DNA of 64,000 bases, taken from contig JAJPII010000016.1 of NCBI GenBank assembly GCA_021324825.1, forward strand, positions 124,001 to 188,000. The letters are read 5' to 3'. Shown here piece after piece: positions 44,458 to 52,171 of the stretch; the stretch's first letter is position 1; each line of letters begins with the position of its first letter. This DNA comes from Spartobacteria bacterium. Its GTDB lineage: Bacteria; Verrucomicrobiota; Verrucomicrobiia; Chthoniobacterales; Chthoniobacteraceae. A model generated the notes under the pieces. It was not told the origin of the DNA. It worked only from the letters and a program-made list of their open reading frames with translations, and searched no databases. The translations under genes and the position numbers were made by a program.

Positions 44458-44573
44458 AGCCGTTGTAGAGGCGGCTGTGTCAGCCGCCTGGAGCAGGAGG
44501 CAACCCAAGCCCAGCGGGCTTTAGGCGGCAACCCGGAGCAGGCGAAAGCGCATGACGCGCTCCAGAGGCTCTA
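44455..44573. repeat. Dispersed palindromic element, copy C (about 120 bp)
   Basis: Bounded by TAGAGCC on the left and GGCTCTA on the right. It contains GTTGTAG, the hairpin GAGGCGGCTG-TGT-CAGCCGCCT, a TTTAGGCGGCAAC segment and GCGAAAGCGCATGACGCGCTC, the last resembling the right ends of copies D and F. The left TAG is the stop codon of the 93-aa gene and the right CTA is the stop codon (TAG, minus strand) of the DUF3309 gene, so both flanking genes terminate exactly at the element borders. Confidence 0.82.
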
Positions 44574-44726
44574 AAGGCGCCCGGTCAGCAGAAGGATGAT
44601 CAGGATGACAACGACGAGACTTAGTCCGCCGCTGGGATAATATCCCCACCCTCTGCTATGGGGCCACGTCGGCAGCGCGCCGAGCAGCAGCAGGATCAGG
44701 ACGATAAGTAAAATTGTGCCTAGCAT
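44571..44726 (-). CDS. DUF3309 family small membrane protein, 51 aa
   Basis: Translating from the ATG at 44726 gives MLGTILLIVLILLLLGALPT followed by WPHSRGWGYYPSGG and a second hydrophobic helix ending LLLTGRL. This is the full-length pattern of the DUF3309 proteins: two membrane helices linked by a short Gly/Tyr-rich loop. The function of the family is unknown. The gene is below common length cut-offs and easily missed. GAGAGG lies ten bases upstream of the start. Its TAG stop coincides with the end of palindromic element C. Confidence 0.88.
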   Translation of the reverse strand: MLGTILLIVLILLLLGALPTWPHSRGWGYYPSGGLSLVVVILIILLLTGRL

Positions 44727-44781
44727 TCGTTTATTGCCTCTCTATTCAAGTGAATCGCCCCGGAGCGCGGTTATGGACTTC

Positions 44782-45483
44782 TTAAACTTCACTTCGGCGC
44801 GCGGTATAGAGAGAAACGATCCCCGCCGTCAGCGGTTCGCACGTTTCGGCGTCGAACCCGTTGTCCTTGAGGAGACGCAGCATGGCGGAGCCGCGCGGAA
44901 AGCGTTCTATCGACTCGGCGAGGTACTGGTACGCCCCGCGTTCGCCCGTCAGCGATCCCGCCAGGCGGGGCAGGCAGCGGTGCAGATAAAAGCGATAGAG
45001 GCCGCGCAACGGGAGCGGCGGCAGGGAAAAATCCAGGATGAGCATGCGCCCGGCCGGTTTCAGCACGCGGCGGAACTCGCGTACCGCGAGCGGCCAGGAA
45101 CGCATGTTTCGCAACCCGAAGGCGATGGTCACGGCATCAAAGGCCGAGTCGGCGAACGGCAGAAGGAGGCCGTCCGCGGCGACGAGGTTCGCCAGGCCCT
45201 TGGCGCGGGCTCGCGCGAGCATCGGATGACAAAAATCCGCGCCGACGACTCGCGCGTTTGGAAAATGGCCGCGCAACGTCAGAGCCAGGTCGCCGCTGCC
45301 GGTGGCGACGTCCAGGATTATCCGGGGATCCCAGGGGCGAAGAACGGCGGCGGCGCGCCGGCGCCAATACCAGTCGAGCCCGCCGCAAAGGAAATGGTTC
45401 GCCCGGTCGTAGCGGAACGCGATGGATGCGAACAGCGCCCGGACGGCAGCCGGAGTTTCAAGAGAGCCCGAATCTTCCGGCAC
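44782..45483 (-). CDS. menG: Demethylmenaquinone/ubiquinone C-methyltransferase (UbiE/MenG family)
   Basis: A 233-aa SAM-dependent methyltransferase that starts at GTG 45483. It has the UbiE pattern AFRYDRANHFLCGGLDWYWR, motif I ILDVATGSGDLAL, then GADFCHPMLARAR, AFGLRNMRSWPLAVREFRRV and LKPAGRMLILDFSLP. In an organism with the futalosine genes mqnE and mqnA this enzyme most likely performs the last step of menaquinone synthesis. It is separated by 17 bp from the small exported protein gene upstream. Confidence 0.88.
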   Translation of the reverse strand: MPEDSGSLETPAAVRALFASIAFRYDRANHFLCGGLDWYWRRRAAAVLRPWDPRIILDVATGSGDLALTLRGHFPNARVVGADFCHPMLARARAKGLANLVAADGLLLPFADSAFDAVTIAFGLRNMRSWPLAVREFRRVLKPAGRMLILDFSLPPLPLRGLYRFYLHRCLPRLAGSLTGERGAYQYLAESIERFPRGSAMLRLLKDNGFDAETCEPLTAGIVSLYTARRSEV

Positions 45484-45500
45484 GCTACGTCCCTACGTCC

Positions 45501-45758
45501 CTACATCCCTTTTGGGACCAGCGGCTGTGCCAGCGGGTTGAGCAGCGGCTCGGTCGTCGGGATGAAAACCGCATCCGTCTGGAGGATCAGGCTCCCGTGC
45601 GTCGTCGGGATGAGCGGGTATAACGTAGGCTGGACGAGCTTCGCACCCGTCCCGTTCACAAGGATAAAATCCGTGGGGTGAATGACGGGCGGTTGCGGGG
45701 CCGCGAACGACACGCTCCACGCGCCGAGCCAAAGCAAGAGCCAGGCATTTCGTTTCAT
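45501..45758 (-). CDS. Small exported hypothetical protein, 85 aa
   Basis: ATG 45758 gives a signal peptide (MKRNAWLLLWLGAWSVSFAA) and a short Pro/Thr/Leu-rich mature part (VIHPTDFILVNGTGAKLVQP, then LNPLAQPLVPKGM) with no recognised family. An in-frame TTG nine bases earlier is less likely. It lies between rodA (upstream, 42 bp) and menG in the same direction. Confidence 0.6.
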   Translation of the reverse strand: MKRNAWLLLWLGAWSVSFAAPQPPVIHPTDFILVNGTGAKLVQPTLYPLIPTTHGSLILQTDAVFIPTTEPLLNPLAQPLVPKGM

Positions 45759-45799
45759 GGGATGCAATATAGCACAGTTTTTTTTAAAAACGTATCAGA

Positions 45800-46903
45800 C
45801 TAAGGCATCATCTTCCTGTGGACCCAGACGCTGTTGACGATGCCGAGGCCGAACATGATGACGAGCACGAAAGAACCGCTGTAGCTGATGAGCGGCAGCG
45901 GCACGCCGGTGATCGGCAGGAGCGCCACGGTCATCCCGACATTCTGGCAGAGGTGGGTGAAGATGAGCGTGGTGACGCCGACGGTCATCAGCAGGCCAAG
46001 GTCATCCGACGAGTTGAACGCGATATACAGGCAGGTCAGCAGCATGAGCGCGAAGGCGCATAGCAGCGCGATGCCGCCAAGGAAACCCCACTGCTCCGCG
46101 ATGCCGGAAAAGATATAGTCGTTATGCACCGCCGTGGAGGGAAGAAAGCCGAGTTCCACCTGGCTGTTTGGCGCCTTGAATCCCTTCCCCGCCCAGCCGC
46201 CGGAACCGATGGCTATCATTGACTGGTTGATGGCCCAGGCCGCTCCCTGCGGGTCGATATCGGGATCGAGGAACGCGGTTATTCGCTCCTTCTGGTAACG
46301 TTTCAAGACGAAAAATATGACGAGCGGAAGGAAGGAGACGCCCAGCAGGATCATCGAGAGGAGATACCGCAGCGGCAGCCCGCCGATGTACAGCATCGCC
46401 AGTACGGTGGGCACCCAGATGATGACTTCCCCAAGGTCCGGCTGGAGCAGGATGAGCAGGCACGGCGCGCCGACGATGACCCCGCAGAAGAGCAGCCGCA
46501 GCATCGGATGCAGATTCCGAAACTGGCTCAGGATAAGCGCCAGCACCATGATGCCCGCCACGACCGCGAGCTGCGCCGGTTGGAAGTTGATGGGGCCGAT
46601 GCGCAGCCAGCTTTTGGCGCCGTAAACCTTGGAGCCGATGAACTTGGTCAGGAGGAGGAACCCGATCCCAGAGAGATACATCGGCAGGGCGCCCCACTTG
46701 ATCCAGCGGTAATCGATCAGGCTGACCGTGATGAACGCCACGGCGCCGACGCCGACCCAGTACGCCTGCTTGCTCCAGAAGGTCGAGTCCTCGCGCATAT
46801 ACGTCACGCTATAGATCGCCACCACGCCGAAGCAGGCCAGCCCCAGCATCAAGGCGAAGAGCAGCCAGTTCATGCCAAAGAATTTTCGAAGGAACGGGGT
46901 CAT
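45800..46903 (-). CDS. rodA: Rod-shape-determining peptidoglycan glycosyltransferase RodA (SEDS family)
   Basis: A 367-aa integral membrane protein with about ten helices. Family landmarks include SKQAYWVGVGAVAFITVSLID, GAKSWLRIGPINFQPAQLAV, LQPDLGEVIIWVPT and the C-terminal LLPITGVPLPLISYSGS. SEDS proteins polymerise glycan strands from lipid II together with a class B penicillin-binding protein. RodA acts in the elongation complex that keeps rod shape. No mreBCD or PBP2 gene is in the window; in many genomes they are adjacent, so the rest of this cluster is elsewhere. Confidence 0.92.
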   Translation of the reverse strand: MTPFLRKFFGMNWLLFALMLGLACFGVVAIYSVTYMREDSTFWSKQAYWVGVGAVAFITVSLIDYRWIKWGALPMYLSGIGFLLLTKFIGSKVYGAKSWLRIGPINFQPAQLAVVAGIMVLALILSQFRNLHPMLRLLFCGVIVGAPCLLILLQPDLGEVIIWVPTVLAMLYIGGLPLRYLLSMILLGVSFLPLVIFFVLKRYQKERITAFLDPDIDPQGAAWAINQSMIAIGSGGWAGKGFKAPNSQVELGFLPSTAVHNDYIFSGIAEQWGFLGGIALLCAFALMLLTCLYIAFNSSDDLGLLMTVGVTTLIFTHLCQNVGMTVALLPITGVPLPLISYSGSFVLVIMFGLGIVNSVWVHRKMMP

Positions 46904-46912
46904 GGGGTTATT

Positions 46913-47683
46913 TCAGATTGCGCCCGGCGCGGCGGCCAGCAGTTTTTTCGTATAGTCGTGCTTCGGGTCCTGGTAGATCGCTTCGGCGGAGGCGGATTCG
47001 ACGATTTTGCCGCGATACATCACGAGCACATGATCGCTGACGTGCTCGACCACCGCAAGATCATGCGCGATAAAGAGGTACGCCAGCCCGAGTTCCTCCT
47101 GCAAGTCCTGCAAGAGGTTGACGATCCGCGCCTGCACGCTCACGTCCAGCGCGCTGACCGGTTCGTCGCAGACGATGAACCGCGGCTTCACCGCCAGCGC
47201 CCGCGCGATGCCGATCCGCTGCCGCTGCCCGCCGCTGAATTCGTGCGGGTAGCGCTCCATCATCTCTTCCTTCAACCCGACCTGGCGCAGAAGTTCCGCC
47301 ACGCGCTCCCGGCGATCCGCATTTTGGGTTTTCGGGAAATGAATTTCCAGCGCCTCGCCGATGATCTCCCGCACCCGCATCCGCGGATTTAACGAGCCGA
47401 ACGGGTCCTGGAAGACCATCTGCATCCGCGCGCGCAAAGGCCGGAAGGCGCGCTCCTCCATCCCGAGTATCTCCCGGCCCTCGAAAAACGCTTCACCGCC
47501 CGTGGCCGGAATCAGTTTCAATAATGTGCGTCCCACGGTTGTCTTGCCGCTGCCGCTCTCGCCGACGAGGCCCACGGTTTTCCCCGCGGGCACGGAAAAG
47601 CTGATGTCGTCCACCGCCTTTACCCAGCCGCTTCGCTGGCGGAACCACGTCTTCAGGCCGCGGACTTCCAATAAATCAGCCAC
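46913..47683 (-). CDS. Oligopeptide/dipeptide ABC transporter ATPase, OppF/DppF type
   Basis: A 256-aa ATPase that starts at GTG 47683, overlapping the thiG stop by eight bases. Motifs: Walker [13 protein letters not shown]-loop [15 protein letters not shown], signature [15 protein letters not shown] and Walker [17 protein letters not shown]. The segments [10 protein letters not shown] and [11 protein letters not shown] are diagnostic of OppF/DppF. No permease, OppD or binding-protein genes accompany it here, so it must pair with subunits encoded elsewhere. The pairing with thiG may be fortuitous. Confidence 0.92.
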   Translation of the reverse strand: MADLLEVRGLKTWFRQRSGWVKAVDDISFSVPAGKTVGLVGESGSGKTTVGRTLLKLIPATGGEAFFEGREILGMEERAFRPLRARMQMVFQDPFGSLNPRMRVREIIGEALEIHFPKTQNADRRERVAELLRQVGLKEEMMERYPHEFSGGQRQRIGIARALAVKPRFIVCDEPVSALDVSVQARIVNLLQDLQEELGLAYLFIAHDLAVVEHVSDHVLVMYRGKIVESASAEAIYQDPKHDYTKKLLAAAPGAI

Positions 47684-48470
47684 GATACAGGAACCCCGTC
47701 AGCGGACTCGTCGCCGCCGCGACCTTGCCGGGCGAGGCGAGGCCGATCTCGTACGCCTCGCGGCCCGCTTCCACCGCTTTTTTGAAGGCGGCGCCCATGC
47801 GCGAGGGGTCGGAGGCGATGGCGATGGCGGTATTCACCAGCACGCCCGCCGCGCCCATCTCCATGGCTTCGGCGGCCTGGCTGGGCGCGCCAAGCCCGGC
47901 GTCGACGATGACCGGCACGGCGGCTTGTTCGATGATGATCTCGATCTGCGCCCGGGTCTCGATGCCGCGATTGCTCCCGATGGGCGAACCGAGCGGCATG
48001 ACCGTGGCGGTTCCCGCGTCCTGTAGGCGTTTGGCCAGGACGGGGTCGGCGTTGATATACGGGAGCACCACGAAGCCCTCCTTCACCAGGATCTCCGCCG
48101 CGCGCAACGTCTCCACGGGGTCTGGCAGCAGGTAGCGCGGGTCGGGATGGATCTCCAGCTTGACCCATTTCGGCAGCCCGGCGGCGGCGGCCAGGCGGGC
48201 GAGGCGCACGGCTTCCTCCGCGGTGTTGGCGCCGCTGGTGTTCGGCAGCAGGAGATATTTCTCCCGGTCGATAAACTCCAGGATGTTCGCGAAGGCGTCC
48301 CCTTTGCCCGAGAGGTCGGCCCGGCGCAAGGCGACCGTCACGATCTCCGCGCCGCTCGCTTCCAGCGCGGCGCGCATCTCTTCGTTGGAGGAGAACTTCC
48401 CCGTGCCCAGGAGCAGCCGCGAGGTGAATTCACGTCCGGCGATCTGGAGTTTTTGTGGTTTGTCAGCCAT
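47676..48470 (-). CDS. thiG: Thiazole synthase
   Basis: Forms the thiazole phosphate part of thiamine from deoxyxylulose phosphate, dehydroglycine and ThiS-thiocarboxylate. The 264-aa TIM barrel shows [16 protein letters not shown], the Schiff-base Lys in [30 protein letters not shown], the phosphate-binding [12 protein letters not shown] and [18 protein letters not shown]. There is no room for a thiamine riboswitch upstream, because the divergent methyltransferase gene starts only 26 bp away. No thiS, thiF or thiH is adjacent. Confidence 0.95.
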   Translation of the reverse strand: MADKPQKLQIAGREFTSRLLLGTGKFSSNEEMRAALEASGAEIVTVALRRADLSGKGDAFANILEFIDREKYLLLPNTSGANTAEEAVRLARLAAAAGLPKWVKLEIHPDPRYLLPDPVETLRAAEILVKEGFVVLPYINADPVLAKRLQDAGTATVMPLGSPIGSNRGIETRAQIEIIIEQAAVPVIVDAGLGAPSQAAEAMEMGAAGVLVNTAIAIASDPSRMGAAFKKAVEAGREAYEIGLASPGKVAAATSPLTGFLYRG

Positions 48471-48496
48471 TACGCACTACGTTATCATATACTACT

Positions 48497-49249
48497 GTGA
48501 AGCGAGCTTTCAATGCGGCCGAGCCGGAGTTGATGGATCGTTCGCAGCCCGTGTCCGAGGAATTGGAGACCTGCCTGAAAAATCTCGGGAAGCTCAATCA
48601 CTGTTTCGGCGCGCACCAGCTCGTTAAGCGCTTCCTGCGCGTCTGGCTCGCGCCGGGCAGGGTGTACCGCGTTCTCGATCTGGCCACCGGCTTCGGCGAC
48701 ATCCCGCGGATGATGGTCGAGTGGGCGCGCCCGCGCGGGATCGACCTGCGGATCGACGCGGTCGATCTCCATCCCTCCACCCTGGAAGTCGCGCGGCGCT
48801 GGAGCGAAGGGTATCGCGAGATATCTTACATCCAGGCCGACGCCCGGGAATTTTCCGACCGGCAAACATATGACCTCGTTTGCTGTTCGCTGGCGCTGCA
48901 CCACTTCAGCGAGGAGGACGCCGTCCGGCTCCTGCGGCGGATGCGCGATCTTTCCCACGACAAAATCCTCGTCGCCGACCTGGAACGCAACGCGCTGAAC
49001 TGGGTCTCGATCTACCTCCTCACCGCCCTCGTCTTTCGCGAACCGATGACGAAACACGACGGGCGCGTTTCCATCGAACGCTCGTTTTCCTACGGGGAAC
49101 TGGACAGCCTCGCGGGAGCGGCGGGGTGGGAAGGGTTCCGGCATCAGCGCTTCATCCCGGCCCGGCAGGCCATCTGGATGAGCGTGCGGGAAGAGGGCGC
49201 CGTCTTCGACTTCGGGCTGCCGGCCACAGATTTTGCGACCGGTTGTTGA
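48497..49249 (+). CDS. SAM-dependent methyltransferase, class I, 250 aa
   Basis: GTG 48497 is chosen since upstream sequence belongs to the divergent thiG promoter. Motif I is RVLDLATGFGDIPRMM, motif II DAVDLHPSTLEVAR, followed by LVCCSLALHHFSEEDAVRLL. The N-terminal ELMDRSQPVSEELETCLKNL is typical of a subgroup whose genes sit beside FAD-dependent reductases, and such a reductase is encoded three genes downstream (50776). A shared role in lipid or quinone-like modification is plausible but unproven. Confidence 0.82.
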   Translation: MKRAFNAAEPELMDRSQPVSEELETCLKNLGKLNHCFGAHQLVKRFLRVWLAPGRVYRVLDLATGFGDIPRMMVEWARPRGIDLRIDAVDLHPSTLEVARRWSEGYREISYIQADAREFSDRQTYDLVCCSLALHHFSEEDAVRLLRRMRDLSHDKILVADLERNALNWVSIYLLTALVFREPMTKHDGRVSIERSFSYGELDSLAGAAGWEGFRHQRFIPARQAIWMSVREEGAVFDFGLPATDFATGC

Positions 49250-49282
49250 ATGCCGGGCGCGGACTGGTAAGATGCAGCCGTT

Positions 49283-49648
49283 ATGTCTCCCAAGCGGCTA
49301 TTGCTAGTCGATGACGATCCACGGGTGTGCGAGACGATGAGGCGCATCCTGGCCATGGACGGGCACGTGGCGGAAACCGCGAACGGCGGGCGCGAAGCCT
49401 TGGAGAAATTCGAGAACGGGAAGTTCGACCTGGTAGTCCTCGACCTGGAGATGCCCGGAATGCGCGGAGACGAACTGGCCCTGGAAATAAAAAAGGCCTC
49501 GCCGCAACAGCCCGTCATCCTCCTGACCGCCTACGGGGACATGCTCAATGCCATGAGGGAATGCCCTCCCGGCGTGGACCGCGTTTTTGGAAAACCGATA
49601 GGCTTCGAGACGGTGCGGGAAGCGCTCGATGTCATCTGCGCGAAATGA
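49283..49648 (+). CDS. Single-domain response regulator, 121 aa
   Basis: A receiver domain without output module: LLLVDDDPRVCETMRRIL, phosphoacceptor in LVVLDLEMPGMRG, LLTAYG and a Lys in RVFGKPIGFE. Its stop overlaps the hemW ATG by four bases, so the two are translationally coupled, an unusual partnership. No kinase is nearby. Confidence 0.92.
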   Translation: MSPKRLLLVDDDPRVCETMRRILAMDGHVAETANGGREALEKFENGKFDLVVLDLEMPGMRGDELALEIKKASPQQPVILLTAYGDMLNAMRECPPGVDRVFGKPIGFETVREALDVICAK

Positions 49649-50733
49649 TCCGGCATCTCTACGTCCACATCCCTTTCTGCCCGAAGCTCTGCCCGTACTG
49701 CTCCTTCTACAGCGAAGTCTCCGACGCCTCCCAGACCCGGCGCTTCCTCGACGCCCTGCTCCTGGAGATGGAAAACCAGTCCGGTCTCCAGCCGCACACC
49801 ATCTTTTTCGGAGGCGGCACCCCGAGCGCCCTTTCCGTCTCGCAGCTTGAATATCTCTTGAGCGGCATGCGCGCCCGGCTCGACTTGAACGCCGTGCGCG
49901 AGTGGACGCTCGAAATGAACCCCGCCACCGTATCGAAGGAAAAAGCCGTTCTTCTGCGCGACCTGGGAGTCAACCGCGTCAGCATGGGCGTGCAATCGTG
50001 GGACGCGGACATCCTGAAAGTCCTCGGGCGCGTCCACAGCGCCGAACAGGCCGGGCGCTCTTACGGCATCCTGCGCGAGGCCGGGTTCGAGAACATCAAC
50101 CTCGACCTCATGTTCGCCATCCCCACGCAGAGCGCCGCCCAATGGCTCTTCTCCCTTGAAAAGACCGTCGCCCTGCGGCCCGAACATATCTCCGCCTACT
50201 GCCTGACCTACGAGGAAGACACCGAGTTCTTCGATAAATTCTCCTCCGGCCAATTCATCCAGGACGAAGAGGCGGACGCTCTCCTGTTCGAGACCGCGAT
50301 GGACACCCTGGGCGCAGCCGGTTACGAACAGTACGAAATCTCCAACCACGCCCTGCCCGGGCGCGAATGCGAGCACAACCTCGCCTATTGGCTCGGCGCG
50401 GATTACCTGGGAATCGGGCCAAGCGCCTTCTCCACCGTTGGCGCGCGGCGGTGGCGGAACATCCCGGACGCGCGGGAATACGCCAACCGCGTTTTCGCGG
50501 GCAAGCCGCTCGCGTCCTTCGAGGAAAACCTGGATGCCTCCACCCGGACCCGCGAGGCGATCGCCTTTTCGCTGCGGACGAACCGGGGTGTCGCGCGGCA
50601 GGCGCTCTCGCCATGGCGGGAACAGGTCGATGAATTCAGCGCGCTCGGCCTGCTGGAGACGGATGCCGGGCGGCTGCGACTGACCCGCCGGGGAAAGATG
50701 CTCGCCGACTCCGTCGCCGAAGTCTTTATCTAG
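49645..50733 (+). CDS. hemW: Radical SAM heme chaperone HemW
   Basis: ATG 49645 gives 362 aa. The [4Fe-4S] cysteines are in HIPFCPKLCPYCSFYS (C-x3-C-x2-C, lacking the extra Cys of HemN). Other landmarks are IFFGGGTPSALS, EMNPATVSKEKAVLLRDLGV, NRVSMGVQSWDADILKVLGR and INLDLMFAIPTQSAAQW, and a C-terminal winged-helix HemN-C domain (LETDAGRLRLTRRGKMLAD). HemW binds heme and delivers it to target enzymes rather than acting as a coproporphyrinogen oxidase. The TAG stop is the left end of palindromic element D. Confidence 0.9.
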   Translation: MIRHLYVHIPFCPKLCPYCSFYSEVSDASQTRRFLDALLLEMENQSGLQPHTIFFGGGTPSALSVSQLEYLLSGMRARLDLNAVREWTLEMNPATVSKEKAVLLRDLGVNRVSMGVQSWDADILKVLGRVHSAEQAGRSYGILREAGFENINLDLMFAIPTQSAAQWLFSLEKTVALRPEHISAYCLTYEEDTEFFDKFSSGQFIQDEEADALLFETAMDTLGAAGYEQYEISNHALPGRECEHNLAYWLGADYLGIGPSAFSTVGARRWRNIPDAREYANRVFAGKPLASFEENLDASTRTREAIAFSLRTNRGVARQALSPWREQVDEFSALGLLETDAGRLRLTRRGKMLADSVAEVFI

Positions 50734-50789
50734 AGCGTGTCATGCGCACTTCTTGCCAAGAGCGGGTAAAAGTGCATGGCGCGCTCTAG
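50730..50789. repeat. Dispersed palindromic element, copy D (60 bp)
   Basis: The shortest copy with both ends intact: CTAGAGCGTGTCATGCGCAC at the left and GTGCATGGCGCGCTCTAG at the right, around CAAGAGCGGG. The left TAG is the stop codon of hemW. The ATG start codon of the next gene (50776) lies inside the right inverted repeat, so that codons 1-5 of that gene come from the element. Confidence 0.88.
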
Positions 50790-51816
50790 GTTCGACGTCA
50801 TCGTCGTAGGCGGCGGTCCGGCGGGGTCGGCGTGCGCCGCGTTCTGCGCGCGGGCGGGTCTCTCCACCCTGTTGCTGGAGCGCGCCGTTTTCCCCCGGGA
50901 AAAAGTGTGCGGCGACTGCCTCAACCCCGGCTGCTGGGAGATCCTGGATCGGCTCGAAGTCGCGGAGCGCGTTCTCGCCCAGCCGCACGCGCGCCTCACC
51001 GGCGTCGAATTCATCGGCATCGGCGGGCGGTCATCCCGCCATCCACTCCGGGAAATCGCCATAAAGCGAAGCCTGTTCGACGATATCCTGCTCCGGCGCG
51101 CCATCGAATGGGGCGCGGATGTGCGGCAGGACGCCGCCGTGACCGCCGTCGAGAGCGCCTGGAAAGTGACGGCGCGGGAGGAAGTCTTCGAAAGCCCGGT
51201 CCTGGTCGCCGCGGACGGGCGCAATTCCACCGTCGCGAAACTGGCCGGCTTGCTGCCCGCCGCCGCGCGGGAACGGATCGCCGTCCAGACGCATCTCGCG
51301 ACGCCCGCCCGGTATGAAAACCGGGTCGCGCTCCGATTCCTGCCGTGGGGATACTGCGGCATGAACGACGTCGGCGGCGGCCGCTTCAATCTCTGCATGG
51401 TGGGCGGCGCTTCGCAAACGGCGTCCTTGAAACAATGGGCGGGAGAAACCTTCCCGCTTTCGCCCGAACAAGTTTGGCGAACGATAGCCCCTCTTTCGAG
51501 AAAACCGGTCGATTGTTCTCCCCGCAACGGCCTCTTCCTGGTCGGAGACGCCGCCCGCGTCATGGAACCCTTTACCGGCGAAGGGATATTCTACGCCCTG
51601 GCCTCCGGCGAACTGGCCGCGCGCTGCATCATCCGCCGCGCGTTCGCGGACTACAAGCGCGGGCACGCCGCGCTCTACGGCGGCAGGCTTTGGATCAACC
51701 GCCTGGCAAAGGAAGCCGTGACCCATCCGCGGATCGGAAGCGTCGCTCTCGCCCTGCCTGGCGTGATGCGATTCCTTACCGCGCGAGTCGTGGGAAGCCC
51801 TAAGAATTCAACGTGA
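50776..51816 (+). CDS. FAD-dependent oxidoreductase, geranylgeranyl-reductase-like, 346 aa
   Basis: Rossmann FAD-binding motif FDVIVVGGGPAGSACAAFCA, then ERAVFPREKVCGDCLNPGCW, typical of geranylgeranyl reductases and related hydrogenating flavoenzymes, VLVAADGRNSTVAKL and the second FAD motif LFLVGDAARVMEPFTGEGIF. Members reduce isoprenoid double bonds of quinones, lipids or related compounds. With the methyltransferase three genes upstream it may form a small lipid- or quinone-modifying pathway. The first residues MARSR are encoded by palindromic element D; no alternative start with a good ribosome-binding site was seen before the conserved FDVIVVGG. Confidence 0.88.
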   Translation: MARSRFDVIVVGGGPAGSACAAFCARAGLSTLLLERAVFPREKVCGDCLNPGCWEILDRLEVAERVLAQPHARLTGVEFIGIGGRSSRHPLREIAIKRSLFDDILLRRAIEWGADVRQDAAVTAVESAWKVTAREEVFESPVLVAADGRNSTVAKLAGLLPAAARERIAVQTHLATPARYENRVALRFLPWGYCGMNDVGGGRFNLCMVGGASQTASLKQWAGETFPLSPEQVWRTIAPLSRKPVDCSPRNGLFLVGDAARVMEPFTGEGIFYALASGELAARCIIRRAFADYKRGHAALYGGRLWINRLAKEAVTHPRIGSVALALPGVMRFLTARVVGSPKNST

Positions 51817-51827
51817 AGGCGGAAAAG

Positions 51828-52151
51828 CTACTTGGCGGTGACGGCAAGAGTAAATGTGCGCGCGGGCGGCTTCTGCCTTTCCCACGCTCGTTGCAAGTTG
51901 AGGAGAATCCTTGCATTCCCCCTTGAGCGAACTCGCAAACGAAACTGCCGGACTCCACCCCCGCCGATCCCCGCGTTTTCAAAACGCAATAAATCATCCG
52001 TCTCCAAGGTGAGAACATCCTTCGGGAAATCCTCCCAATGCCAGGCGAATCCCGTCGTAGCGTTTTCCTCAAGGCGAATTGGTATGACATCCCCGACGGA
52101 GGCTTCGATGGAGCGATGATTTTCTTTCTCGGTAAAGATGAAATCCGGCAT
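51828..52151 (-). CDS. Chagasin-type cysteine-protease inhibitor (family I42), 107 aa
   Basis: Three loops that plug papain-like active sites are recognisable: EENATTGFAW (chagasin NPTTG loop with Ala for Pro), the Gly-rich segment AGIGGGGVRQFRLR, and LQRAWE in place of the RPW loop. The rest is beta-rich and the length is typical of the I42 family. No signal peptide is present. It is encoded 20 bp downstream of a papain-family protease gene in the same direction, so it is most likely the cognate inhibitor. Confidence 0.86.
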   Translation of the reverse strand: MPDFIFTEKENHRSIEASVGDVIPIRLEENATTGFAWHWEDFPKDVLTLETDDLLRFENAGIGGGGVRQFRLRVRSRGNARILLNLQRAWERQKPPARTFTLAVTAK

Positions 52152-52171
52152 CGATCAGGAACGTTCAACCA

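Noticed and set aside
48471-48496. Thiamine pyrophosphate riboswitch upstream of thiG
   Set aside because: Only 26 bp separate thiG from the divergent gene, too little for the aptamer.
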